64,000 nucleotides of DNA from Yoonia sediminilitoris. Its GTDB lineage: Bacteria > Pseudomonadota > Alphaproteobacteria > Rhodobacterales > Rhodobacteraceae. A program made the position numbers and the translations under genes. Below the pieces are notes generated by a model. It worked only from the letters and a program-made list of their open reading frames with translations. It was not told the DNA's origin and did not search any database. The stretch lies in NCBI RefSeq assembly GCF_003058085.1, contig NZ_QBUD01000001.1:1-64000 (forward strand), read 5' to 3'. Below, piece after piece: positions 1 through 8,102 of the stretch. Numbering within the stretch: position 1 is the stretch's first letter; the number at the start of each line of letters is the position of its first letter.

Positions 1-78
1 GAAGACGGCCTGCGCTTCGCGATCCGCGAAGGCGGCCGGACTGTGGGTGCAGGTGTCGTCTCGAAAATCGTCGAATAA
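1..78 (+). CDS. tuf: Elongation factor Tu, C-terminal end (partial)
   Basis: The window opens inside this gene. The 25 codons before the TAA read as the end of bacterial EF-Tu: a run containing LRFAIREGGRTVGAG and ending VSKIVE, part of the C-terminal beta-barrel (domain 3) of the GTPase that delivers aminoacyl-tRNA to the ribosome. The rest lies to the left of the window. The next gene on this strand is rarA, so this copy is not followed at once by ribosomal protein or secE genes. Which of the possibly two genomic tuf copies it is cannot be told from here. Confidence 0.93.
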   Translation, partial: EDGLRFAIREGGRTVGAGVVSKIVE

Positions 79-103
79 TCGACGATTAGCGAACGACACC
101 GGT

Positions 104-253
104 GGGACGCGACAGGTGATTAGACCAATCACCGAAAGTGTCCCGCAACAACGATCCTCTAGGTGCCCCTCACAACCGGGGCACCACAGACACCCAACCG
201 TAAGATGGATCCCGATCCATCCCCCCAAAGCCGCAGCAACCGCTGCGGCTTTT
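104..253 (+). terminator. Downstream region of tuf with a series of hairpins ending in a terminator
   Basis: The 233-base gap after tuf holds four inverted repeats in a row. GGTGATT/AATCACC (115-133) is enclosed by GGGAC/GTCCC (104-144). GGTGCCCC/GGGGCACC spans 162-185. GATGGAT/ATCCATC spans 204-221. AAGCCGCAGC/GCTGCGGCTT (228-251) is followed by a short T run. The last one has the form of a Rho-independent terminator and is the likely end of the tuf transcript. The roles of the upstream hairpins are unknown. Confidence 0.6.
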
Positions 254-311
254 GCCGTAAAACAGTGTCGCGACAATTCCCAAGCGATGCTCTGTCAGGT
301 ACACCGTACAT

Positions 312-1637
312 ATGTCTGATCTTTTCGGCGCACCGCCACAGCAGCAAACCGATCCTGCAAGCCAGTCCCGCGACCGGCCGCTGGCTGACCGGCTGCGGCC
401 AACGGGTCTGGACGAGGTGATCGGCCAGGATCATATTCTGGCGCCCGATGCTCCGTTGGGTGCGATGTTGGCCGCTAACGCCTTGTCATCGCTGATCTTT
501 TGGGGGCCACCGGGGGTGGGCAAGACCACGATAGCGCGCTTGCTGGCTGATGCGTCAGATCGTGAGTTTGTCCAGATCAGCGCGATCTTCTCCGGCGTGG
601 CCGAGTTGCGCAAAGTATTCGAGGCCGCAAAGACCCGCGCACGCATCGGGCAGGGCACGCTGTTGTTCGTGGACGAAATCCACCGTTTCAACAAAGCCCA
701 GCAGGACGGGTTTCTGCCGCATATGGAGGATGGCACCATCGTTCTGGTTGGGGCCACGACGGAAAATCCTTCGTTTGAGCTGAATTCAGCGCTGCTATCG
801 CGGTCTCAGGTCCTTGTCCTGCGGCGGCTCGAGAATGATGCATTGGCGGAACTGATGGCCCGGGCAGAGCAAATGCTCGACCGGCAATTGCCACTTGCCG
901 CAGATGCGCGCGCGGCCCTGTTAGAGATGGCCGATGGGGACGGGCGGGCCCTGTTGAACCTGATCGAACAGGCCACGACGATCAAATCCGACACGCCACT
1001 GGGCGCCAAGGAACTGGCGACCAGACTGCAACGCCGTGCGGCACAATATGACAAGTCCGGCGATGGTCATTATAACCTGATCTCTGCGCTGCATAAATCC
1101 GTGCGCGGGTCCGACCCCGATGCGGCGATGTACTGGCTGGCGCGGATGCTGACCGCAGGCGAGGACCCCCGTTTTCTGGCGCGCCGGATCACCCGAATGG
1201 CTGTCGAGGACATCGGCCTTGCCGACCCGCAGGCCACGCGCTTGTGTCTGGATGCCTGGGCGACCTATGAAAGATTGGGTTCTCCAGAAGGTGAACTGGC
1301 ATTGGGGCAGGCGGTGATCTACCTTGCGCTCGCACCGAAATCCAATGCCGCCTACAGGGCCTTCAAGGATGCAATGCGGGTGGCGAAACAGACCGGGTCC
1401 AAATCGCCGCCGAAACATATTCTGAACGCGCCGACGTCACTGATGAAAGATCAGGGCTATGGCGACGGATTTGCCTATGACCATGACGCCGAGGATGGAT
1501 TTTCCGGCCAGCATTACTTTCCCGATGATATGGAACGCATGCCCTTCTATGACCCACCTGAACGGGGGTATGAACGCGAAATGAAAAAGCGCGTGGATTA
1601 CTTTGCGCGCCTTCGGGACAAACGAAAGACGAACTGA
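312..1637 (+). CDS. rarA: Replication-associated recombination protein A (AAA+ ATPase)
   Basis: A 441-aa member of the RarA/MgsA/WRNIP1 family of clamp-loader-like AAA+ ATPases, which act at stalled replication forks and interact with single-strand binding protein. The N-terminal LFGAPP segment and the RPTGLDEVIGQDH block are typical of the family. Walker A is GPPGVGKT at about residues 65-72 and Walker B is LLFVDEIH near 117-124, followed by a TTENPSFELN sensor-1-type block. The C-terminal half carries the family tetramerisation domain. Length matches the family (about 440 aa). The ATG lies close behind a weak AGGT. It has its own space after the tuf terminator. Confidence 0.96.
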   Translation: MSDLFGAPPQQQTDPASQSRDRPLADRLRPTGLDEVIGQDHILAPDAPLGAMLAANALSSLIFWGPPGVGKTTIARLLADASDREFVQISAIFSGVAELRKVFEAAKTRARIGQGTLLFVDEIHRFNKAQQDGFLPHMEDGTIVLVGATTENPSFELNSALLSRSQVLVLRRLENDALAELMARAEQMLDRQLPLAADARAALLEMADGDGRALLNLIEQATTIKSDTPLGAKELATRLQRRAAQYDKSGDGHYNLISALHKSVRGSDPDAAMYWLARMLTAGEDPRFLARRITRMAVEDIGLADPQATRLCLDAWATYERLGSPEGELALGQAVIYLALAPKSNAAYRAFKDAMRVAKQTGSKSPPKHILNAPTSLMKDQGYGDGFAYDHDAEDGFSGQHYFPDDMERMPFYDPPERGYEREMKKRVDYFARLRDKRKTN

Positions 1638-1722
1638 GGCATGTATGGCTTACTGTTCGACGTAGATCATGCAGCTCCAAGGGTTCCTTGACACTGCCGA
1701 CGTTTAATTAAACCATCCTGCC

Positions 1723-2535
1723 ATGGATAAATTCGATCCCGAGTATTTCGGCAACTCCGATCAACAACGCCTTCAGATGCGCGCTGACAGTCTTTGGAAA
1801 CTGTTGCGGGACAACCCGGATTATGCTTGCCATGGTCGCGTTGTGGGGCTGGCAAATCTTTCCGAACATAACCTCGAACAGCAAATTGCGCTCGCACGTT
1901 TGCAAGGGGTCGCGCCAGTCGACGGGATGCCGCAGGAGCATCTTGCCGCGCGCCGCGCCGGATTGGAGGATGTCGGCTTGGTAACGGATGTCTACGACCA
2001 CTGGGAAGGTTCGGCAGCGACGTTTGAAGCCGCCGATGAAATTCTTGCCAAACGTGGGTTGCCCGCTGACCTTGAAGTCTGTGCGGTAGCTGCGGACACG
2101 TCTATACAAGATTTGAAAAATCTCGATAGTCTCACGCAGAGCTGCGATGTCCTGCTTCCCATGGGGTCATTCCTGCGGGGTTTCGAACTGCCGAGCGTAT
2201 TCCTTTATGCGAAAGACCCTGATGGGCGTGTCGTCGGGGCTGCGGCGGCCGTCGCACAGTTCCACGACGCCCATCCAAAGAAAGGGATGGTTTGGTGGGG
2301 AATGCTTTCGACACATGCAACGCGGCGTGGCGAAGGTATCGCCCTGACATTGGGTGCGATGGTCTTGCACGATGTTCGAGAAGAGCTGGGGTTTTCCGAA
2401 TGTTTCACCGGAATTCGTGCGGGCAACCTGCCTTCCGAGGCGCTTTGTTCGAAGCTCGCCTTATCACGAACGAACACTGTGGATTTGCTTGCGATTGATC
2501 CGGATGCGTTTGGTGCGGGCCGAATGACCAAGTGA
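1723..2535 (+). CDS. GNAT-family N-acetyltransferase-like protein
   Basis: A 270-aa protein whose C-terminal half looks like a GNAT acyl-CoA-dependent transferase. A strand pair around residues 158-180 (SVFLYAKDPDGRVVGAAAA) precedes a GMLSTHATRRGEGIALTL block, where RRGEG (about 201-205) matches the acetyl-CoA pyrophosphate loop R/Q-x-x-G-x-G/A. An IRAGNLPSEALCSKLAL helix follows, as in this fold. The N-terminal 130 residues are not recognised. The substrate is unknown. A TTGACA-like sequence at 1688-1693 could be part of its promoter, but no convincing -10 box was seen. Confidence 0.7.
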   Translation: MDKFDPEYFGNSDQQRLQMRADSLWKLLRDNPDYACHGRVVGLANLSEHNLEQQIALARLQGVAPVDGMPQEHLAARRAGLEDVGLVTDVYDHWEGSAATFEAADEILAKRGLPADLEVCAVAADTSIQDLKNLDSLTQSCDVLLPMGSFLRGFELPSVFLYAKDPDGRVVGAAAAVAQFHDAHPKKGMVWWGMLSTHATRRGEGIALTLGAMVLHDVREELGFSECFTGIRAGNLPSEALCSKLALSRTNTVDLLAIDPDAFGAGRMTK

Positions 2536-2715
2536 TCTGTGCTTGTCCGCTTGGTCCCGCTCAGCCACATATTTCAAGAGCGATATGGGCCGTTACTGTC
2601 CCCGTGCCAAAGGAAGGTCGCGCCCGAACCCGGGCCGAGGTCCGTCTAAGACTGCGCGGCATGGTATGCGGCCCTAGGAATTGACATCCATGCATTGAAC
2701 CGCCACAGGACGGGC

Positions 2716-3075
2716 ATGATTTCACCTTTGATCTCTGTCGCACTTGGGGGCGCTTTGGGTGCTGTGGGCCGGTTTCTTGTCGGTGTCTCGCTGCCGTTCC
2801 CGTATGGAACATTGGCGATCAATGTGCTGGGGTCATTTGTGATCGGGCTTGTCTGGGTGATCCTGACGGCGCGGGGCTTGCAGCATTGGCTGCCTTTCGT
2901 CATGACGGGCATTTTGGGCGGGTTCACAACCTTTTCTGCATTCTCTCTGGATACGCTGCGTCTGGTTGAGGCAGGTCGCTTGACAGCAGCGGGGACATAT
3001 GTGCTTGCCTCTGTGCTGCTTTCTCTTGCGGCGTGCGGGGCAGGGCTGTGGTTGGCAAAGGAAATGACAACATGA
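2716..3075 (+). CDS. crcB: CrcB/Fluc fluoride channel
   Basis: A small membrane protein of the CrcB (Fluc) family, which forms dual-topology dimers that export toxic fluoride. Counting from the chosen start it is 119 aa with four hydrophobic segments. The family signatures are GGALGAVGR (11-19), NVLGSF (36-41) and GGFTTFSAF (68-76), the last carrying the phenylalanines that line the pore. The ATG at 2716 is preferred over an in-frame ATG at 2695 because AGGA lies just upstream with good spacing and the family usually starts close to the first helix. Its stop overlaps the start of the next gene (ATGA). No fluoride riboswitch was found upstream. Confidence 0.92.
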   Translation: MISPLISVALGGALGAVGRFLVGVSLPFPYGTLAINVLGSFVIGLVWVILTARGLQHWLPFVMTGILGGFTTFSAFSLDTLRLVEAGRLTAAGTYVLASVLLSLAACGAGLWLAKEMTT

Positions 3076-4127
3076 GTGGCGTACAAACACGGGTCGTTGG
3101 ACCTGATGACGGCGATCAACGGGTGGACCGCTATATGCGTCGGCTGTTCCCGCATCTGACCCAGGGCCGCATTGAAAAGATGTGCCGCAAGGGCGAATTG
3201 CGCGTCGATGGCGGCCGCGTGAAGTCTAATTCACGCCTCGAAGTGGGCCAAAAGGTCCGCATCCCGCCTCTTCCGACCGAGGAAGAGGCAGATGCGCTGC
3301 GGTCACTGGCCAAGCATGGTGTGACCAAGGCAGATGCCAAGCTGATCCAGTCCTGTGTCATCTATAAAGACGACCATATCATTGCGATCAACAAACCTGC
3401 AGGTCTGGCCACGCAAGGCGGATCAAAGACAACCCGTCACGTTGATGGCATGTCAGAGGCACTGACGTTCGGCTATGATGAAAAGCCCCGTCTTGTACAC
3501 CGTCTGGACAAGGATACTTCCGGTGTCCTGTTGCTGGCCCGCACCCGGATGATGGCAAAGCAACTGACTGAAAACCTCAAGCATCGTGAGACCCGCAAGA
3601 TTTATTGGGCCGCCGTTGCCGGTGTTCCGCATCCGCGCGCGGGCACAATCAAATATGGGCTGGTCAAGGCCCCCGGTCATGGTCGCGGCGGCGAGAATGA
3701 AAAGATGCGCTGCGTGCATCCCCGCGATATCGACAGCACCGAAGGGGCCAAGCGTGCGACCAGCGATTATGCGGTCATGGATACGCTCGCCAGCCGCGCG
3801 TCATGGTGTGCGCTGGTCCCGATTACAGGCCGCACCCACCAATTGCGCGCACATATGGCGGAAATCGGTCATCCGATTATTGGTGACGGCAAATATGGCG
3901 GGTCAGGTCAGGAAAACCTTGGCGATGGCTGGGGCGCGGGCATGGGCAGCGAAATCGGGCGCAAGCTACATCTGCATGCGCGCAGCCTGACGATCGAGCA
4001 TCCGGTGACAGGTGCCACCCTGCATCTGACGGCCCCCTTGCCAGAGCATATGCAAAACACGTGGGACTTTGTGGGCTGGGTCGTCGGCCACGCCCCTGTT
4101 GATCCGTTCAATATGCCCGATGAGTGA
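3072..4127 (+). CDS. rluC: RluC/RluD-family 23S rRNA pseudouridine synthase
   Basis: A 351-aa pseudouridine synthase that isomerises uridines in 23S rRNA. An N-terminal S4 RNA-binding domain (about residues 17-70, with GRIEKMCRKGELRVDG) is followed by the catalytic domain. The motif HRLDKDTSG places the catalytic aspartate at about residue 146. INKPAGLATQGG and GRTHQLRAHM are further family blocks. The ATG at 3072 overlaps the crcB stop, which points to translational coupling; an upstream in-frame ATG at 3033 lies inside crcB and is less likely. RluC versus RluD specificity cannot be settled from motifs alone, though the arrangement is RluC-like. Confidence 0.88.
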   Translation: MSGVQTRVVGPDDGDQRVDRYMRRLFPHLTQGRIEKMCRKGELRVDGGRVKSNSRLEVGQKVRIPPLPTEEEADALRSLAKHGVTKADAKLIQSCVIYKDDHIIAINKPAGLATQGGSKTTRHVDGMSEALTFGYDEKPRLVHRLDKDTSGVLLLARTRMMAKQLTENLKHRETRKIYWAAVAGVPHPRAGTIKYGLVKAPGHGRGGENEKMRCVHPRDIDSTEGAKRATSDYAVMDTLASRASWCALVPITGRTHQLRAHMAEIGHPIIGDGKYGGSGQENLGDGWGAGMGSEIGRKLHLHARSLTIEHPVTGATLHLTAPLPEHMQNTWDFVGWVVGHAPVDPFNMPDE

Positions 4128-4785
4128 TTTACGCCTTGTGATATTCGACGTCGACGGAACACTCGTTGACAGTCAGGCTGAAATCGTTGCTGCCATGACC
4201 TCTGCGTTTGCAGGCGAGGGGCTTGATTTGCCCGACCGGCAACGCCTGCTTTCCATCGTGGGCCTTTCACTGGACGAAGCGTTTATCCAGCTTTGCCCCG
4301 ACAGTGATGCAGCGCGGCGTGCCCGATTGGTTGCGGGATACAAGAACAGTTACATGGACCTGCGCGACAGCCAGCGCAAATTCGGGCCGATGTTTCCGGG
4401 TGCGATGGATGTGCTGCAATCGCTGGCCGCACAGGAAGAGACCTTTCTGGCCGTCGCGACGGGCAAATCCCGGCGTGGGCTTGATAAGTTGCTGGAATAT
4501 TACGAATTGACCGGTTTCTTTCACAGTGAACAGGTGTCCGATCACCACCCGTCAAAGCCGAATCCGTCGATGATCCTCACCGCGTTGAATGACACGGGGG
4601 TGGATGCCGCACGGACGGTGATGATTGGGGACACGACATTTGACATGGACATGGGCCGTGCTGCCGGCGTGCGCACGATTGGCGTCAGTTGGGGGTATCA
4701 TCCTGCCGACAGCCTGCGGCCCGACGTCCTGATAGAGGATTTCGCGGCCCTTCCGGAGGCCGTTGACCAACTGACAGGCAACTAG
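4120..4785 (+). CDS. HAD-superfamily phosphatase (phosphoglycolate phosphatase-like)
   Basis: A 221-aa HAD hydrolase. Motif I is FDVDGTLVDS with nucleophile D10 and acid/base D12. A helical cap domain (C1 type) follows. Motif II is VATGKS and motif III/IV is KPNP followed by IGDTTFDMDMGRAAG. This pattern matches small phosphatases of the Gph/PhnX-like group; the natural substrate cannot be read from the sequence. The start is the ATG overlapping the end of the pseudouridine synthase gene by 8 nt, with the typical N-terminal length before motif I. It is followed one base later by the ATP12 gene, so these genes form one operon. Confidence 0.88.
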   Translation: MSDLRLVIFDVDGTLVDSQAEIVAAMTSAFAGEGLDLPDRQRLLSIVGLSLDEAFIQLCPDSDAARRARLVAGYKNSYMDLRDSQRKFGPMFPGAMDVLQSLAAQEETFLAVATGKSRRGLDKLLEYYELTGFFHSEQVSDHHPSKPNPSMILTALNDTGVDAARTVMIGDTTFDMDMGRAAGVRTIGVSWGYHPADSLRPDVLIEDFAALPEAVDQLTGN

Positions 4786-4786
4786 A

Positions 4787-5500
4787 ATGAGCGATTGGCA
4801 ACCCAAGAGATTTTGGAAACAGACGACAGCAACGCCCACTGACGGCGGCTATACAGTCCTGCTGGATGGGCGGCACGTCAAAACGCCCGGCAAGGCGCCG
4901 CTGACAATGCCGACCATGGCCATGGCCGAGGCCGTCGCGATGGAGTGGGACGCACAACAGGACAAGGTTGATCCGCGCACAATGCCGGTTACGCGCAGCG
5001 CGAACTCTGCCATCGACAAGGTCAGCACGCAGCGCGATGAGGTCATCGCGCATTTGGCTGAATATGCGGACAGTGACCTTCTTTGCTACCGTGCCAGCGA
5101 ACCGCAAGGTCTGGTCGCCCGCCAAAACGCGGGCTGGGACCCGGTGCTGGACTGGGCCGCGACACAGTTGAATGCCCGTTTGGCCGTTGGCGTCGGGGTG
5201 ATGTACCAGCCGCAGAACGCAGATGATCTTTCCCGTTTGCAGGCGGAAATCAAGGACCTTGATGCGTTCGCCCTGACCGCTGCACATGATTTAATCAGCT
5301 TGTCCGGCTCGTTCGTGCTGGCGGTTGCGGTTGTCCGCGAGCATCTCAATCCAGAGGTCGCGTGGGAATTGTCGCGGATTGACGAACAATGGCAGCTTGA
5401 ACAGTGGGGCAATGACGAGGAAGCAGAATCCAACGCTAGGTTGAAGCAGGATGACTTTCTGCATGCAGCCCGATTCTATGGGCTCTCACAGCAAGTTTGA
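4787..5500 (+). CDS. ATP12 family F1-ATPase assembly chaperone
   Basis: A 237-aa homologue of mitochondrial ATP12 (ATPAF2), the chaperone that binds the F1 alpha subunit before assembly of the ATP synthase. Recognisable blocks are the N-terminal KRFWKQT segment, YTVLLDGRHVKTPGKAPL, the AMEWDAQQDKVDPRTMPVTR region and the C-terminal HAARFYGLS. ATP12 is characteristic of alphaproteobacteria and mitochondria. It starts one base after the HAD gene stop and ends the crcB-rluC-HAD-ATP12 run. Confidence 0.92.
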   Translation: MSDWQPKRFWKQTTATPTDGGYTVLLDGRHVKTPGKAPLTMPTMAMAEAVAMEWDAQQDKVDPRTMPVTRSANSAIDKVSTQRDEVIAHLAEYADSDLLCYRASEPQGLVARQNAGWDPVLDWAATQLNARLAVGVGVMYQPQNADDLSRLQAEIKDLDAFALTAAHDLISLSGSFVLAVAVVREHLNPEVAWELSRIDEQWQLEQWGNDEEAESNARLKQDDFLHAARFYGLSQQV

Positions 5501-5715
5501 AAGCGCGCGGTGCTTGAACTACTTCGATAAAACTGCCCGATTTTTAGGCATTACTTATCAGTTTTAGAATCCTAGCACTTGACCTCAGGCCGAGAAACCG
5601 CACACTCTGGATCACCGAGACAGGGGACTGATCTCATCCACATGAACTGCCAATTCAGGCAGCATAATAACTGACGGCCCCCATGTTGGGGGCTGGAACT
5701 CAGGAAGAGGTAAAA
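5501..5715 (+). promoter_or_regulatory. aapJ leader with two hairpins
   Basis: A 215-base non-coding stretch in front of aapJ. It holds CTGCC/GGCAG (5647-5662) and, 9 bases before the ribosome binding site, GCCCCC/GGGGGC closed by one more A-T pair (5677-5693, three-base loop). The ribosome binding site is AGGAAGAGG (5702-5710). I could not define a convincing -35/-10 pair or match a known riboswitch class. The hairpin next to the binding site may protect the 5' end of the abundant aapJ mRNA or gate its translation. Confidence 0.45.
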
Positions 5716-6735
5716 ATGAATAAAACCGTATTTTTCGGCGCCGTGGCTGTCGCTGGCCTTGCTGCCAGCATGGGCTCAGCTGCAACGCTTGATGATATCA
5801 AGGAGCGCGGCTCGCTGAACTGCGGCGTGACAACTGGTCTGGTTGGTTTTGCGTCACCCGACGCAAACGGCGTTTGGACTGGCTTTGACGTTGGTGTATG
5901 CCGCGCTGTTGCCGCCGCCATCTTTGGCGACCCGACTGCTGTCGAGTTTGTACCAACCACCGGTAAGACCCGCTTCACTTCACTGGCGTCCGGCGAGATC
6001 GACCTGCTGGCACGGAACACAACATGGACATTCAGCCGTGACGTTGACCTGAAGTTCGATTTCGTTGGCGTGAACTACTATGACGGCCAGGGCTTCATGG
6101 TTCCAAAGGAGCTGGGCGTCAGCTCGGCCAAGGATCTGGACGGCGCGACTGTCTGTATCCAGACAGGTACGACAACAGAGCTGAACCTTGCTGATTTCTT
6201 CCGCACCAACAACATCTCTTACGAGCCGGTGCCGATTGAAACCAACGCGGAAGCGCAGCAGCAGTATCTCGCAGGTGCATGCGACGTCTACACAACTGAC
6301 GCATCGGGCCTTGCCGCGACACGCGCATCGTTTGAAAACCCGGCCGATCATGTTCTGTTGCCTGAAATCATCTCCAAAGAGCCGCTTGGCCCACTTGTTC
6401 GCCACGGCGACAACGACTTTGGTGATATCGCACGCTGGACATTGAACGCGCTGATCACAGCCGAAGAGCTGGGTGTGACATCTGCCAACGTCGAAGAGCT
6501 GGGCGCAGCAGCAGGCAACAACCCTGAAATCAACCGTCTGCTGGGCACCGAAGGTGAACTGGGCGCGATGCTGGGGCTGGAAGCCGACTGGGCCAAGAAC
6601 GCTATTGCGGCTGGCGGCAACTACGGTGAGCTGTTCGAAAAGAACATTGGTGAGAACACACCAATCGGCCTTGCGCGTGGTCTGAACGCTCAGTGGACCG
6701 ACGGTGGTCTGATCTACTCTCCACCGTTCCGCTAG
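5716..6735 (+). CDS. aapJ: General L-amino acid ABC transporter, periplasmic binding protein
   Basis: A 339-aa periplasmic solute-binding protein of the AapJ type, the receptor of the broad-range AapJQMP amino-acid importer known from rhizobia. An N-terminal signal peptide ends near GSAA. The mature part starts TLDDIKERGSLNCGV, followed by the type-3 binding-protein blocks GFDVGVCRAVAAAIFGD, TGKTRFTSLASGEIDLLARNT and WTFSRD. The C-terminal LIYSPPFR is typical. The ATG at 5716 is chosen because it follows AGGAAGAGG and starts the signal peptide directly. A strong hairpin follows the gene before the permeases. Confidence 0.95.
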   Translation: MNKTVFFGAVAVAGLAASMGSAATLDDIKERGSLNCGVTTGLVGFASPDANGVWTGFDVGVCRAVAAAIFGDPTAVEFVPTTGKTRFTSLASGEIDLLARNTTWTFSRDVDLKFDFVGVNYYDGQGFMVPKELGVSSAKDLDGATVCIQTGTTTELNLADFFRTNNISYEPVPIETNAEAQQQYLAGACDVYTTDASGLAATRASFENPADHVLLPEIISKEPLGPLVRHGDNDFGDIARWTLNALITAEELGVTSANVEELGAAAGNNPEINRLLGTEGELGAMLGLEADWAKNAIAAGGNYGELFEKNIGENTPIGLARGLNAQWTDGGLIYSPPFR

Positions 6736-6752
6736 GGTCGGCTGACAAGAAC

Positions 6753-6780
6753 AAAAGGCGCAGAGAAATCTGCGCCTTTT
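6753..6780 (+). terminator. Intra-operon terminator/attenuator hairpin after aapJ
   Basis: A perfect 12-bp stem, AAAAGGCGCAGA (6753-6764) against its complement (6769-6780), closed by a GAAA tetraloop and ending in TTTT. It has the form of a Rho-independent terminator. Because aapQMP follow without another obvious strong promoter, it probably works as a partial terminator or 3' stabiliser that keeps binding-protein mRNA above permease mRNA. Confidence 0.85.
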
Positions 6781-6857
6781 CACTTAAACGACAAACGGCA
6801 CGCGCAGGTCGAAACAATTGACCGCACAAAATGATGCCGGAACCACGGGGAAACATA

Positions 6858-8099
6858 ATGACATCGATTACCGACCCGCCACAGGGGTCATTCCGCCCGT
6901 CTATGCTTATCAATGACACGCGGTATCGATCTTACACATTTCAGGCGATTGCATTTATCGTTCTAGCTGCCTCGATTGGATATCTTCTTGATAATCTGTT
7001 CGAAAATCTGGCGGCGCAGGGGCTTGAGATCAGCTTTGGTTTTCTGGCCGCTCCGGCAGGCTATGATATCAACCAGACACTGATCGAATATACCAGCCAA
7101 TCAAGTAACTTGCGCGCTGCTGTTGTTGGTATTCTCAACACCCTTCTGGTGGCCGTTCTGGCTTGTGTAACCGCGACGGTTTTCGGTGTGCTGGCCGGTG
7201 TGCTGCGCCTGTCAAACAACTGGCTGGTCGCCAAACTGATGGCGATCTATGTCGAGATTTTTCGAAATATCCCCGTACTGATCTGGATCCTGATCATCTA
7301 CGGAATCATGACGATCGTTCTAGCCGCACCCCGGGATTTCCGCGGCGATGACCCTGCGGCGTCCATGTTTCTAGGCCTTGCGGCCTTTACAAACCGGGGT
7401 GTCTATATTCCGCTCCCGCAATTCACACGTGGCTTTGGCGCTGCTGAACTTGGCGCCATTTGGGATTGGCTTCTCGTCATTGCGCTGCTGATCGGATCAC
7501 TGATTGCGACCCGTTTTGTCACAGCGCGCGCAACCCGGATTCAGGAAGCGACGGGTATACGCCCCAAGACACTGATGACAAATCTGGCGATCTGGTTTGC
7601 GCCGCTCATCCTGACCTTTCTGATCCTCGGTCTTACTTTCGAGATTCCTGCCTTGCGCGGGTTCAACTTTGCAGGGGGCATCAAGATCGGTGCGCCGCTG
7701 ATCGCAATCTGGTTTGCGCTCTCGATCTATACCGGGGCCTTCATCGCTGAAAATGTCCGCGCCGGTATTCAGGCCGTATCCAAAGGCCAGACAGAGGCGG
7801 CCGCCGCGTTGGGCATCCGCCCCGGCCGGATCATGAGCCTTGTGATCCTGCCACAGGCCTTGCGGGTCATTATTCCACCGCTGATTTCCAACTACCTTAA
7901 CATCACCAAGAACTCGTCGCTGGCGATTTTGGTGGGTTATGCCGATGTCACGGCTACGCTTGGCGGGATCACACTGAACCAGACCGGTCGCGCAATCGAA
8001 TGTGTGTTGCTGTTGATGCTGTTCTATCTGCTGATCTCGTTGCTCATTTCTGCGGTGATCAATGTCTACAACAACGCAATCAAGCTGAAGGAGCGCTAA
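6858..8099 (+). CDS. aapQ: General L-amino acid ABC transporter, permease AapQ
   Basis: A 413-aa inner-membrane permease of the HisM/AapQ type. After a first membrane helix (near residues 28-45) it has a periplasmic region and the transport domain. The ATPase-coupling EAA loop reads EAAAALGIRPGRIMSLVILPQALR. The RNIPVLIW block is a family signature. The ATG at 6858 is chosen over an ATG at 6831 because GGGGAAA lies at suitable distance. It pairs with AapM, which starts 3 bases after its stop. Confidence 0.93.
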   Translation: MTSITDPPQGSFRPSMLINDTRYRSYTFQAIAFIVLAASIGYLLDNLFENLAAQGLEISFGFLAAPAGYDINQTLIEYTSQSSNLRAAVVGILNTLLVAVLACVTATVFGVLAGVLRLSNNWLVAKLMAIYVEIFRNIPVLIWILIIYGIMTIVLAAPRDFRGDDPAASMFLGLAAFTNRGVYIPLPQFTRGFGAAELGAIWDWLLVIALLIGSLIATRFVTARATRIQEATGIRPKTLMTNLAIWFAPLILTFLILGLTFEIPALRGFNFAGGIKIGAPLIAIWFALSIYTGAFIAENVRAGIQAVSKGQTEAAAALGIRPGRIMSLVILPQALRVIIPPLISNYLNITKNSSLAILVGYADVTATLGGITLNQTGRAIECVLLLMLFYLLISLLISAVINVYNNAIKLKER

Positions 8100-8102
8100 G
8101 CG

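Noticed and set aside
2536-2715. Possible fluoride riboswitch before crcB (AACCGCC at about 2698-2704)
   Set aside because: The other conserved parts of the class (GATGG-x-x-TTC-x-CC before it, TGATG-x-C-x-CCTAC after it) are missing and no pseudoknot can be drawn.
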